From contig NZ_JAPELX010000001.1 of the NCBI RefSeq assembly GCF_026343335.1, forward strand, positions 7,378,001-7,442,000: a stretch of DNA of 64,000 nucleotides. The letters are read 5' to 3'. Positions within the stretch are counted from its first letter, which is position 1; each line of letters opens with the position of its first letter. A model generated the notes under the pieces. That model was not told where the DNA came from and did no database searches. It was given only the letters and a program-made list of their open reading frames with translations. The translations under genes were made by a program, and so were the position numbers. This DNA comes from Streptomyces sp. NBC_00078 (GTDB lineage: Bacteria > Actinomycetota > Actinomycetes > Streptomycetales > Streptomycetaceae). Shown in pieces: positions 1-8,338 of this stretch.

Positions 1-2
1 CA

Positions 3-245
3 GACGGCGACCCCGGCTGGGAGTGCTGGGACGAGACGCACCCGGTGCGGATCTTCGATGCGGGCGAGCCGCGCACCGCCCGCGGCCCGCGCGATGCCGA
101 GCTGGCCCTGTGGGCGGCCGACGCCCTCAGGACTCCGGAACCCGCACCCGCCCCGGCCGCCGCAGACGGTTCACCCGCGAGAACCGCGGAGCTGCGGTCG
201 GTCGTACGACGGCTTCGCCTGCCCGGCTCCGTCCGCCGGCAGTGA
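3..245 (+). CDS. C-terminal fragment of an unidentified protein (cut by window start)
   Basis: An open frame enters from the window edge and ends in TGA after about 80 codons with Streptomyces-like third-position GC. The visible part has a Trp/Asp-rich stretch (GWECWDETHPVRIF) followed by an Ala/Pro/Arg-rich tail. I do not recognise the family. The genes immediately downstream are decayed, so this could itself be the end of an intact gene or part of the same debris. A start codon is not visible; the internal GTG at position 45 is not a credible start. Confidence 0.55.
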   Translation, partial: DGDPGWECWDETHPVRIFDAGEPRTARGPRDAELALWAADALRTPEPAPAPAAADGSPARTAELRSVVRRLRLPGSVRRQ

Positions 246-254
246 CCCGTCCCG

Positions 255-500
255 TCACGCCGGCTCCTTCAGCGCGGCCGGCGAGTCCCGCACCACCACA
301 TGCGTGCCCAGCAGCAGGTGCTCGTCGGGCTTCTCCGAGGGTACGGCCGAGGGCCGTACGGACGGCGAGGCTGCCCGGCTCCTGGTGGGGGACGTGCACC
401 GGGGTCAGGGCCGGGTGCAGGTCGCGGGCGAACGGGATGTCGTCGTGGCCGGCCAGGGAGACGTGGCCGGGACGCCAGGCCCTCCTTGTACCCGGGGCTG
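255..500 (-). pseudogene. LacI-family regulator remnant, frameshifted
   Basis: On the minus strand one frame reads GHVSLAGHDDIPFARDLHPA and continues with VHVPHQEPGSLAVRTALG, the effector-domain C-terminal region typical of LacI/GalR repressors. Near position 345 the homologous reading moves to another frame that reads KPDEHLLLGTHVVVRDSPA and stops at 255-257. The helix-turn-helix and most of the sugar-binding domain are absent upstream. A single-base frameshift plus loss of the 5' end makes this a remnant. Its family fits the sugar-hydrolase genes further on, but it cannot be the working repressor of that block. Confidence 0.7.
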
Positions 501-602
501 CGGCTGCCCCGACGGTGACTGAGCTGATGCCGAACGGGCTTGCCTGCGTGCGGAGGTGGGCTCCCCTGGCAGGAGGAGCCCACCTCGGGGATGTGTGAGG
601 GG

Positions 603-985
603 TTATTCCGTGCGCAGGCACTCCGGGCGCATCATCCGCAGCGGCGGCGGCAGGCTGAGCAGCGTGACCACGCCGACCACCGCCGCGCCCACACCGGTCA
701 TGGTCAGGACGCTCGCCCAGTCCATGGCCACCGGTGCACGGGTCATCTTCAGCAGCACCGAGCCGAGCATGATACCCACCGTCGTGGCCAGTACGAGGCC
801 GAGCCGACCGGGAGGGCCGTCTGCCACAGCACCGACAGGCTCAGTGTGCGGCGCCGGGTGCCGAAGGCGACCAGTGCGGAGAGCAGTTTCCTGCGCTCGC
901 GCAGCGGCTCCAGCTGGGAGACCAGCAGACTCGCGCCGATCAGTGCCAGCACGAAGGCGGAGCCGACGAACAGGCCGGATGCCGT
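603..985 (-). pseudogene. FtsX-like ABC permease C-terminal remnant, frameshifted
   Basis: The minus strand carries two adjoining frames that together resemble the last transmembrane part of an FtsX-type (MacB-like) permease. One reads LALIGASLLVSQLEPLRERR and RRRTLSLSVLWQTALPVG; the other continues with LATTVGIMLGSVLLKMTRAP and ends in RPECLRTE, a tail usual for Streptomyces FtsX permeases. The frame changes near 820-835 and no upstream permease body or ATPase gene is present. It abuts the homocysteine methyltransferase stop codon and seems to be a truncated relic. Confidence 0.7.
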
Positions 986-1909
986 TCAGCCGATGCCGTT
1001 CAGCACCCCGGCGATGCCCGCGACGGCCGGCGGTCCCACCCGGCAGCACCCCCCGATGAGCCGGGCCCCCGACTCCCGCCACCCCGAGACCTGCTCCGCG
1101 GTGAAGGACGAACTCCCCGTCCAGGCGCGCGCCCCGGCATCCCAGGTCTCGCCACTGTTGGGATAGACGACCACCGGCTTTCCCGTGACGCGCGCGGCCG
1201 TCTCGACAGCGCCGTCCACATCTTCGGGGGCGCAGCAGTTGACGCCGACCGCGATCACCTCGTCCGCGTCGGCGGCGAGGGCGAAGGCCTCCTCCAGGGG
1301 CTGGCCGGCACGCGTTTGGCCACTCTCGACCGAGTACGAGAGCCACGCGGGCACCCCGAGCCCGCGCACCGCCCGCAGCAGCGCCCGCGCCTCGTCGGCG
1401 TCGGGGACCGTCTCCAGCGCCAGCACATCGGGCCCGGCCGCGGCCAGCACCTCCAGCCGGGGCCGGTGGAAGCGCTCCAGCTCGTCGACCGTCAGGCCGT
1501 ACCGGCCCCGGTACTCGGAACCGTCCGCGAGCATCGCCCCGTACGGGCCGACGGAGGCCGCCACCCACAGGGGCCGTGCGACCCCCTTCGCGTGGGCCTG
1601 CCGCGCCGCTTCGCGCGCCAACTCCACGCTCAGGCCGAGAAGTTCGGCCGCCCTCTCCCGTCCGATTCCCCGCTTGGCGAATCCTTCGAACGTGGCCTGG
1701 TAACTGGAGGTGATCGCCACATCCGCGCCGGCCTCGAAATAGGCGAGGTGCGCCTCGGTGATCGCCTCGGGCCGCTCGGCGAGCAGACGCGCCGACCACA
1801 GCTCGTCGCTCAGGTCGTGCCCGGCGGACTCGAGTTGGTTGGACATGCCGCCGTCGAGGACGACGGCCCGGGCGGCGAGGGCTTCGGTAAGGGTGGTGTC
1901 GCTGGTCAT
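986..1909 (-). CDS. mmuM: homocysteine S-methyltransferase
   Basis: A 307-residue protein of the cobalamin-independent homocysteine S-methyltransferase family (PF02574), which moves a methyl group from S-methylmethionine or S-adenosylmethionine to homocysteine to make methionine in the cytoplasm. The family zinc ligands are present: Cys in GVNCC at 224-226 and the GGCC pair at 288-289. The N-terminal VVLDGGMSNQLE is the usual beta1 motif. The ATG opening MTSDTTLTEAL is preferred to the in-frame GTG 36 bases upstream because homologues start near this point. It is divergent from an APC permease gene, an arrangement that recalls mmuM/mmuP although the permease is not clearly MmuP. Confidence 0.9.
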   Translation of the reverse strand: MTSDTTLTEALAARAVVLDGGMSNQLESAGHDLSDELWSARLLAERPEAITEAHLAYFEAGADVAITSSYQATFEGFAKRGIGRERAAELLGLSVELAREAARQAHAKGVARPLWVAASVGPYGAMLADGSEYRGRYGLTVDELERFHRPRLEVLAAAGPDVLALETVPDADEARALLRAVRGLGVPAWLSYSVESGQTRAGQPLEEAFALAADADEVIAVGVNCCAPEDVDGAVETAARVTGKPVVVYPNSGETWDAGARAWTGSSSFTAEQVSGWRESGARLIGGCCRVGPPAVAGIAGVLNGIG

Positions 1910-1973
1910 GCGATCGACGGTAGTCGAGCCGACGCCGGACGCCACATCGGATCATGTCCAGTCCATGAACAGA

Positions 1974-2004
1974 TTGCCCACCATGTGGAATGCCGGGTTA
2001 CGAT
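1974..2004 (+). promoter_or_regulatory. possible sigma-70-type promoter of the APC permease
   Basis: TTGCCC and TACGAT separated by 19 bases lie about 45 bases ahead of the permease ATG, inside the divergent mmuM-permease gap. The spacer is longer than ideal, so this is a weak prediction. Confidence 0.25.
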
Positions 2005-2047
2005 CACGGCCTCCCCGTCTCCGCCTCCTCGTCCCCCGGGAACCGTC

Positions 2048-3475
2048 ATGACCGCCCCCAGCCCCGCCGAAGCCACCGGACCCACGGAGCCCACCGAGCC
2101 CTCCCGGTCCCCGGCGGCCGGGGCCGATCCGGCCGCCGCCCCGCGCCGCCGCACCTTCGGCCTGGCCGCCGCCACCGCGCTCGTCATGGGCAACATCATC
2201 GGCGGCGGCATCTTCGCGCTGCCGGCCGCCGTTGCCCCGTACGGCACGGTCAGCCTGCTCGCCCTCGTCGTGCTGTCGGTCGCCGCCGTGCTGCTCGCCC
2301 TGCTCTTCGGCAAGCTCGCCCGGCGCAGCCCGGTCACCGGCGGTCTGTACGTCTACCCGCGCGACGCGTTCGGCCCCTTCGCCGGCTTCCTGTCGGCTTG
2401 GTCGTACTGGACGATGTGCTGGGTCAGCATCGCCGCGCTCGCCGTCGCGGTCGTCGGCTATGTCGACGTCCTCATCCCGCTGCACGGCAACCACGCCCTC
2501 GAAGGTTTCGTCGCCGTGGCCGCGCTGTGGCTGCCGGCCGCCGCGAACTTCGCCGGGACGCGCTGGGTCGGTACGGTCCAGGTCGTCTCCACGGTCCTGA
2601 AGTTCGTACCGCTGCTGCTCGTCGCCACGGTCGGGCTCTTCTTCGTCGACGCGGACAACTTCGGGCCGTTCAACGCCTCCGGCCAGAGCACGCCCGGCGC
2701 GGTCGCCGCCGCTGCCGCACTCCTCCTCTACAGCTTCCTCGGCGTCGAGTCGGCCGCGGTCAGCGCGGGCGAGGTCGAGGATCCGGAACGCAACGTGGGC
2801 CGCGCGAGCGTCCTCGGGACCGTCGCGTCCGCCCTCGTCTACATCCTCGGCATCGTCGCCGTCTTCGGCCTCGTCCCGCACGACAAGCTGGTGAACTCCG
2901 GTGCGCCCTTCGCCGACGCCGTGAACGCGATCACGGGCGGCTCCTGGGGCGGCACCGCGATCGCCCTGGTCGCCGTGGCCTCGATCACCGGCTGCCTCAA
3001 CGGCTGGATCCTGATGGCCGCGCAGATGCCGTACGCAGCCGCCCGCGACGGCCTGTTCCCGAAGCCGTTCGCCAAGGCGGGCAAGGGCGGGGTGCCCGGA
3101 TTCGGGGTCTGGGCCGTCGCGGTCCTCGGCACGCTCCTGATCGCCCTGAACTACACGGCGGGCCCCGACACCACCTTCCGCGTCCTCGTGCTGATCACGA
3201 CGTTCACCGGCTGCGTCCCCTACCTCCTGTCGGCCGCCGCCCAGCTGTACTGGCTCGCCCGGGGCACCCGCGAGCGCGTCCGCCCCGCGGGCCTGGCCCG
3301 CGACCTGACCGTCGCCGCTCTCTCCTTCGCCTTCTCCTTCTGGCTGATCGCGGGCGCCGGTTACGCGGCCGTCTACCAGGGCGTGCTGTTCCTCTTCGCG
3401 GGCATTCCGGTGTACGTGTGGCTGCAGGGACGGCGCCGCGAGACGGCGGAGGAGGCGTCCGGGCTCGCCGCCTGA
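2048..3475 (+). CDS. APC-family amino acid permease
   Basis: A 475-residue integral membrane protein with about twelve hydrophobic segments. After a 35-residue Pro/Glu/Ala-rich cytoplasmic N-terminus comes GNIIGGGIFALPAA, the substrate-binding TM1 loop of amino acid-polyamine-organocation transporters, and an early YVYPRDAFGPFAGFLSAWSY segment like TM3 of the AdiC/PotE/CadB subgroup. It should carry an amino acid or related amine across the cytoplasmic membrane by proton symport or antiport. The ATG is preceded only by a weak GGGAA. Divergence from a homocysteine methyltransferase gene suggests S-methylmethionine or methionine-related cargo, but that is inference from position. Confidence 0.85.
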   Translation: MTAPSPAEATGPTEPTEPSRSPAAGADPAAAPRRRTFGLAAATALVMGNIIGGGIFALPAAVAPYGTVSLLALVVLSVAAVLLALLFGKLARRSPVTGGLYVYPRDAFGPFAGFLSAWSYWTMCWVSIAALAVAVVGYVDVLIPLHGNHALEGFVAVAALWLPAAANFAGTRWVGTVQVVSTVLKFVPLLLVATVGLFFVDADNFGPFNASGQSTPGAVAAAAALLLYSFLGVESAAVSAGEVEDPERNVGRASVLGTVASALVYILGIVAVFGLVPHDKLVNSGAPFADAVNAITGGSWGGTAIALVAVASITGCLNGWILMAAQMPYAAARDGLFPKPFAKAGKGGVPGFGVWAVAVLGTLLIALNYTAGPDTTFRVLVLITTFTGCVPYLLSAAAQLYWLARGTRERVRPAGLARDLTVAALSFAFSFWLIAGAGYAAVYQGVLFLFAGIPVYVWLQGRRRETAEEASGLAA

Positions 3476-3492
3476 GGACGGGGCGCGCGGGC

Positions 3493-5601
3493 CTAACCGT
3501 TCGCCGCGTGCCGCCCGCCACTGCGTCGACCGCCGCGCCCGCGCTTGGCCACCGGGCCCACGAGCCCGATGAGCAAGCCCACCGCCAGCACGTACGGCCA
3601 CCAACCCAGGCCGCTGCCGGCGGTGTTGGCGGTACGCGGGCCGGCCGCCGCCGCGCCTGACGTGGCCGAGTCCGGGCGGGCGTCCGGGGAGGGGCTCGCG
3701 GTCGTCGCGGTGAGGATCACGTCGTTGCCGTCGCCGCCCTTGTAGCTGATGCGGTAGGCCGTGTCGGCGAGCTTCAGCCGCGCGCCCTCCTTCAGCCCCT
3801 CGAACGTGCCGGTGGTCTTCGACCCGCCGCCGTGCTCCAGGACGGCGATCCGGCGCGCGGGCTTGCTCCCCGCGGCCGAGAGGTCGAGGCCTCCCGCCAG
3901 CCGGACCGCACCGCCCACCTTCAACGGCCGTTCGCCCAGGACCAGTTCGCCCTCGGCGCTCTGCGTGTAGGCGCCGGAGATGGTGACCCCGCCCGCGACC
4001 ACGCCGTCGTTGGTCACCGCCCCCTTCACCGTGCCCTTGCCGGTCAGCGCGGTCACCACCCGCAGCCCCGCCGTCCCCGGGTCCAGCCGCGCCGACGCAG
4101 AGGCGAGCCGAATCGCCCTGCTGCGCGCGAGCGTTGCCCCGTCCCGGAGAGCCAGCGTGCCCTTCTTGACGGTCGTCGTCCCGGTGTAGGTCACCGCGCT
4201 CCCGGTCAGCGTCGCCGTGGCGGAGCCCGCCTGGACCAGCGCGCCCGAACCACTGATCCGGGACAGCGACACGGCGGTGGAGGCGTTCTGCAGGACGAGC
4301 GTCCCGTCGTTCACCACCCGGCGGCCCGCCGTACCGGTCATCAGGGAACCGTCGCCCCTGCCCGACGTGCCCAGGCCCAGCCGCAGCACCGCGCCCTTCT
4401 CCACGGTCGTGGAGCCGTCGTAGTACTGCTTCGCCGCGAACGTCACGTCGTTCCCGTGCGTCCCCGCGATGACGACGTCCCCGGCGCCCGGCGCGGCGAG
4501 GGTGTCGTGGTACCTGCCGCCGCCGATCGGGGCGCCGAGCGTGACGGGGCCGTCGTAGGCGAAGGTCAGTTTCGAGCGGCGACCGCTCGCCTCGTGCAGG
4601 TTGATGTAGACGGTGTCCTTCGTGCCCGGCATGAAGATCGTGTGCGTGGTCCCGTCGCCCCACTGCACGTCCGCGCCCTCGATATTGGTGCCCCGCTTGT
4701 TCAACTGGTGGGCGATCGTATGCCAGTTGACGTTCGGGTCGCTGAGGGACGGGTGGGTGTCGCCGCCCTGGTCGCTGTAGCTGTACTGGCCGGTGAGGAC
4801 GACCTTGCTGCCGGGCCGGGTGTGGACGTTGACGTCGCTGCCGTACTCGCGCTGGTAGAAGTTCTGCCGCAGTGTGATCGTCTGGTACAGCGGGGTGTCG
4901 ATGATCCAGGAGCCCTGGTTGACGATCGCGCGGGCGGCAGGCAGCGCCACCGGGTACTCGGGACGGCCGACCGCCATCCCCGTGCCGTTGTCGATGACCC
5001 CGGAGAAGGGGTGGGTGCCGGCCAGGTCGAGGGTGCCCCACATGTTGCGGGGCTGGGTGACCAGGCCCGAGCCGCTGATGGTGCCGATGTTGAAGGTGCG
5101 GGTCAGCGAGAGGCGGAGCGTGCCGTCGACCCGGACGTTGTCCTGGTTCAGCTGATACCCGGGCGTGTTGTACGGGAAGTGGCCGATCAGGCCGGTGCCG
5201 CCGCCCGTGCCGTACTGAAGGGTCGTCCCGCGCGCGACCGTGATCGCCGGCGGGTCGGGGTTGGTGACCGTGGTGTACGGATGATTGCCGCCCAGCGTCT
5301 TCACGACCTGCCGCTGCCGTGCCTTCGGGAGCGTGAAGTCGCTGTCCTTGCTGAGGACCAGCGTTCCGCCGCCGCGCACGGTGAGCGTGCCCTCGCCGTG
5401 GAACACCCCGTCGTACGTCGTCGTCCCGGGCGGCACGGTGACCAGCGTGTCGCCGGTGAGCGTCACGTCCCGGTCCGCGAGCACGTCGGCGGTGACGTCA
5501 CGGGCACCGGCCGCCGCCGCGGGGGGCGCGCCGGCCAGGAGGGCGGCGACCGCCGCGAGGGCTCCGGCGGCGGCCACTGACTTGTGGATATGGGTGTGCA
5601 C
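3493..5601 (-). CDS. secreted beta-strand-repeat (PATR-like) protein with C-terminal membrane anchor
   Basis: A 702-residue secreted protein. Residues 1-31 form a signal peptide. The body consists of short Gly/Thr/Val-rich beta-strand repeats (GEGTLTVRGGGTLVLS, TTVKKGTLALRDGATLA) and closes with GGDGNDVILT, the pattern of the autotransporter-associated beta-strand (PATR) repeats that fold as a right-handed beta-helix. A Pro/Ala/Ser linker, one hydrophobic helix (YVLAVGLLIGLVGPVA) and an Arg/Gly-rich tail follow, so the protein probably stays membrane-anchored and faces outward. No catalytic motif is recognised. It lies head to head with the arabinofuranosidase gene across a gap holding a LacI-type palindrome, so a role in glycan binding is plausible. 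Confidence 0.75.
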   Translation of the reverse strand: MHTHIHKSVAAAGALAAVAALLAGAPPAAAAGARDVTADVLADRDVTLTGDTLVTVPPGTTTYDGVFHGEGTLTVRGGGTLVLSKDSDFTLPKARQRQVVKTLGGNHPYTTVTNPDPPAITVARGTTLQYGTGGGTGLIGHFPYNTPGYQLNQDNVRVDGTLRLSLTRTFNIGTISGSGLVTQPRNMWGTLDLAGTHPFSGVIDNGTGMAVGRPEYPVALPAARAIVNQGSWIIDTPLYQTITLRQNFYQREYGSDVNVHTRPGSKVVLTGQYSYSDQGGDTHPSLSDPNVNWHTIAHQLNKRGTNIEGADVQWGDGTTHTIFMPGTKDTVYINLHEASGRRSKLTFAYDGPVTLGAPIGGGRYHDTLAAPGAGDVVIAGTHGNDVTFAAKQYYDGSTTVEKGAVLRLGLGTSGRGDGSLMTGTAGRRVVNDGTLVLQNASTAVSLSRISGSGALVQAGSATATLTGSAVTYTGTTTVKKGTLALRDGATLARSRAIRLASASARLDPGTAGLRVVTALTGKGTVKGAVTNDGVVAGGVTISGAYTQSAEGELVLGERPLKVGGAVRLAGGLDLSAAGSKPARRIAVLEHGGGSKTTGTFEGLKEGARLKLADTAYRISYKGGDGNDVILTATTASPSPDARPDSATSGAAAAGPRTANTAGSGLGWWPYVLAVGLLIGLVGPVAKRGRGGRRSGGRHAANG

Positions 5602-5665
5602 GTCGGAGGAGACGGAACCGGAGGGGCGCCGATAACAGAAAACCGGCGCTCGGACGGGAATCGGC

Positions 5666-5677
5666 GAAAGCGCTCTC
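5666..5677. promoter_or_regulatory. LacI-type operator-like palindrome
   Basis: GAAAGCGCTCTC is a near-perfect palindrome around AGCGCT in the divergent gap between the beta-strand-repeat gene and the GH43 gene. It matches the general shape of LacI-family operators and resembles three other sites in this window. Confidence 0.5.
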
Positions 5678-5708
5678 TGTGAGTCGCGTTCAAGTCGCGT
5701 CAGACCCG

Positions 5709-5737
5709 TTGACCTACTCGCTTCACACGCTTACCTT
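5709..5737 (+). promoter_or_regulatory. promoter of the GH43 arabinofuranosidase-like gene
   Basis: TTGACC and TACCTT with an ideal 17-base spacer lie about 60 bases before the chosen ATG. The LacI-type palindrome sits about 30 bases upstream of the -35 box. Confidence 0.55.
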
Positions 5738-5798
5738 TTCGGCGTTCGTAATGACAGATGGTGTTCGCTATCTCGAACGTCCCCCGAGAGGCAGCCGT

Positions 5799-6905
5799 AT
5801 GAGCCGCAACGACGACCTGCCCCAGGTTCCCCTGCCTCCAGGTCCCCCCACCCGTCGCCTGATGCTGAAGGGAGCCGCCCTGGCCGCGGGCGCCCTGGTG
5901 GCCACGCCCGCCGTGGCCACGGCCGCGCCGAACCGGAAGGCGGCCCCGTTCGTGAACCCGCTCGTGCGGCAGCGCGCCGACCCCTACATCCACCGTCACT
6001 CCGACGGCCACTACTACTTCACGGCCACGGCCCCCGAGTACGACCGCATCATCCTGCGCCGTGCCGGCACCCTGAACGGCCTCGCGACCGCCGCCGAGTC
6101 CGTCATCTGGACCAAGCACGCCACCGGTGTCATGGGCGCGCACATCTGGGCGCCGGAGATCCACCGCATCGGCGGCAAGTGGTACATCTACTTCGCCTCC
6201 GCGCCCGCCGAGAGCGTGTGGGACATCCGCATCTGGGTCCTGGAGAACGCCAACCAGGATCCCTTCAAGGGGACTTGGGTGGAAAGGGGTCAGGTCAGGA
6301 CGGCCTGGGAGACCTTCTCCCTCGACGCCACCACCTTCTCCCACCGGGGCACCCGCTATCTCGTCTGGGCGCAGCACGAGCCGGGCCAGGACAACAACAC
6401 GGGCCTCTTCCTGTCGAAGATGCTGAACCCGTGGACCCTGACGGGCCCTCAGGTCAGGCTCTCCACCCCGGAGTTGGACTGGGAGTGCGTCGGCTACAAG
6501 GTCAACGAGGGCCCGGCGGTCCTCGCCCGCAACGGCCGCCTCTTCCTCTCCTACTCCGCCAGCGCCACCGACTACCACTACTGCATGGGCCTGCTGACCG
6601 TCGACGCGAACGCCGACCTGATGAACCCGGCGAACTGGTCCAAGTCGCCGACCCCCGTTTTCACCAGCAACGACACCACCAAGCAGTACGGCCCCGGCCA
6701 CAACTGCTTCACGGTCGCCGAGGACGGCCGCAGTGACGTCCTCGTCTACCACGCCCGCCAGTACAAGGAGATCACCGGCGACCCCCTGAACGACCCCAAC
6801 CGCCACACCCGTGTCCAGAAGCTGGGCTGGAACCGGGACGGCACCCCCGACTTCGGCGTCCCCGTGGCGGACACGGTCGCCGACCCGGTGAAGGAGAGTG
6901 CCTGA
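5799..6905 (+). CDS. GH43 secreted alpha-L-arabinofuranosidase-like hydrolase
   Basis: A 368-residue secreted enzyme with a twin-arginine signal (RRLMLKGAALAAGALVA, residues 19-35). The mature part is a single five-bladed GH43 domain. The catalytic triad is visible: general base Asp61 in RADPYI, the pKa-modulating Asp176 in SLDATTF, and general acid Glu237 in NEGPAVL; HNCF near residue 306 fits the metal-site His. Sequence style is that of subfamily 26, which contains exo-alpha-1,5-L-arabinofuranosidases of Streptomyces. The ATG is chosen because GAGAGG lies just upstream and it gives a proper Tat signal. The next GH43 gene starts one base after its stop, so the two are probably co-transcribed. 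Confidence 0.85.
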   Translation: MSRNDDLPQVPLPPGPPTRRLMLKGAALAAGALVATPAVATAAPNRKAAPFVNPLVRQRADPYIHRHSDGHYYFTATAPEYDRIILRRAGTLNGLATAAESVIWTKHATGVMGAHIWAPEIHRIGGKWYIYFASAPAESVWDIRIWVLENANQDPFKGTWVERGQVRTAWETFSLDATTFSHRGTRYLVWAQHEPGQDNNTGLFLSKMLNPWTLTGPQVRLSTPELDWECVGYKVNEGPAVLARNGRLFLSYSASATDYHYCMGLLTVDANADLMNPANWSKSPTPVFTSNDTTKQYGPGHNCFTVAEDGRSDVLVYHARQYKEITGDPLNDPNRHTRVQKLGWNRDGTPDFGVPVADTVADPVKESA

Positions 6906-6906
6906 C

Positions 6907-8319
6907 GTGAGACGTGCGTACGCGGTGCTTCTCGCCCTCTGTCTGGCGCTGGCCGGAGCCCTGGTGACCGCGGGCCCGGCGCAGGCCGCCGCCCAGACGA
7001 TCCCCAACGGCGCCCAGTTCACCGACACTTCGGGCAGCCTCGTGCACGCCCACGGCGGCGGGGTCATCAAGGTCGGCTCGTACTACTACTGGTTCGGTGA
7101 GGACCGCAACTCCGACAACACCTTCAGGTACGTGGACGCCTACCGCTCCACCGACCTGAAGAACTGGGAGTTCAGAAACCACGTCCTGGCCCAGTCGTCC
7201 GCCTCCGAGCTGGGCACCGCCTACATCGAGCGGCCCAAGGTCATGTACAACGCGTCCACCGGCAAGTTCGTGATGTGGATGCACAAGGAGAACGGAACCG
7301 ACTACAGCCAGGCCCGCGCCGCCGTCGCCGTCTCCTCCACCGTCGACGGCACCTACACGTACCAGGGCAGCTTCCGCCCGCTCGGCGACTACATGTCCCG
7401 GGACATCACGACCTTCGTCGACACCGACGGCACCGGCTACATGGTGTCGGCCGCCAACGAGAACAACGACCTGCACATCTACCGGCTCACCGCCGACTAC
7501 ACCGGTATCGACAGCCGGCTCGCCAACCCCTGGCCGGGCGGCCACCGCGAGGCACCCGCGCTCTTCAAGCGCGCAGGCGTCTACTTCATGCTGACGTCGG
7601 GCGCCACCGGCTGGAGCGCCAACCAGCAGCAGTACGCCACCGCGACCTCACTGTCCGGACCCTGGACGTCCTGGACCAACGTCGGCGACTCCACGGCGTA
7701 CGGTTCCCAGACCGCGTACGTCCTCCCGGTCACCGGGACGTCCGGCACCTCGTACCTGTACATGGGCGACCGCTGGGGCAACTCCTTCGGCGGAACCGTC
7801 AACGACTCGCGGTACGTGTGGCTGCCGCTGGCCTTCCCCAGCCCGACCTCGATGTCCCTGTCCTGGTACCCGGAGGTCACCGTCAACACGGCCGCCGGGA
7901 CCGTCTCCGGCACGAGCGCCACGTACAACACGCTGATCGCGCGGCACAGCGGCAGGTGCGCCGACGTGACCAGCCAGTCGCTGTGGCAGGGCGCCCAGAT
8001 CAAGCAGTACGACTGCAACGGCGGCACCAACCAGAAGTACTGGTTCAGGTCCGTGGGCGGCGGCTACTACCAGCTGATGCTCAGGAACAGCTCCCTGTGT
8101 GTGCAGGAGAACGCGAGCACGGTCACCCAGGAGAACTGCGGCAGCTCCGCCGCCACCCAGCAGTGGTCGCTGACCACGTCCGGCTCCTACGTCAATGTCA
8201 GGTCCCGCGCGAGCGGGAAGTGCCTGGACGTGTCCGGCGCGTCCACCGCCAACTCCGCCGCGATCATCACCTATACCTGCAACGGAGCGACCAACCAGCA
8301 GTGGACGCGCGGAACATGA
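6907..8319 (+). CDS. GH43 exo-beta-1,3-galactanase-like enzyme with CBM13
   Basis: A 470-residue secreted protein with a Sec signal peptide (about 1-28), an N-terminal GH43 domain and a C-terminal ricin-type CBM13. The catalytic domain opens with HAHGGGVIKVGSYYYWFGED and contains YIERPKVMYN and DYMSRDITTFVD, features of GH43 subfamily 24, exo-beta-1,3-galactanases that trim the backbone of type II arabinogalactan. The CBM13 shows repeats with CADVTSQS, GKCLDVSG and QxW (NQKYW, TQQWS, NQQWT). A GTG start follows AAGGAGAG. The same GH43_24 plus CBM13 layout is known from Streptomyces. It converges on the rhamnogalacturonan lyase gene with 19 bases between them. Confidence 0.85.
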   Translation: MRRAYAVLLALCLALAGALVTAGPAQAAAQTIPNGAQFTDTSGSLVHAHGGGVIKVGSYYYWFGEDRNSDNTFRYVDAYRSTDLKNWEFRNHVLAQSSASELGTAYIERPKVMYNASTGKFVMWMHKENGTDYSQARAAVAVSSTVDGTYTYQGSFRPLGDYMSRDITTFVDTDGTGYMVSAANENNDLHIYRLTADYTGIDSRLANPWPGGHREAPALFKRAGVYFMLTSGATGWSANQQQYATATSLSGPWTSWTNVGDSTAYGSQTAYVLPVTGTSGTSYLYMGDRWGNSFGGTVNDSRYVWLPLAFPSPTSMSLSWYPEVTVNTAAGTVSGTSATYNTLIARHSGRCADVTSQSLWQGAQIKQYDCNGGTNQKYWFRSVGGGYYQLMLRNSSLCVQENASTVTQENCGSSAATQQWSLTTSGSYVNVRSRASGKCLDVSGASTANSAAIITYTCNGATNQQWTRGT

Positions 8320-8338
8320 CGCTACGTCAGGACCCGGC

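Noticed and set aside
1952..5041. Minus-strand frame of more than 1,000 codons across the APC permease and the beta-strand-repeat gene
   Set aside because: It crosses two well-supported genes in a different frame and its translation is low-complexity Arg/Gly/Pro, a shadow frame.
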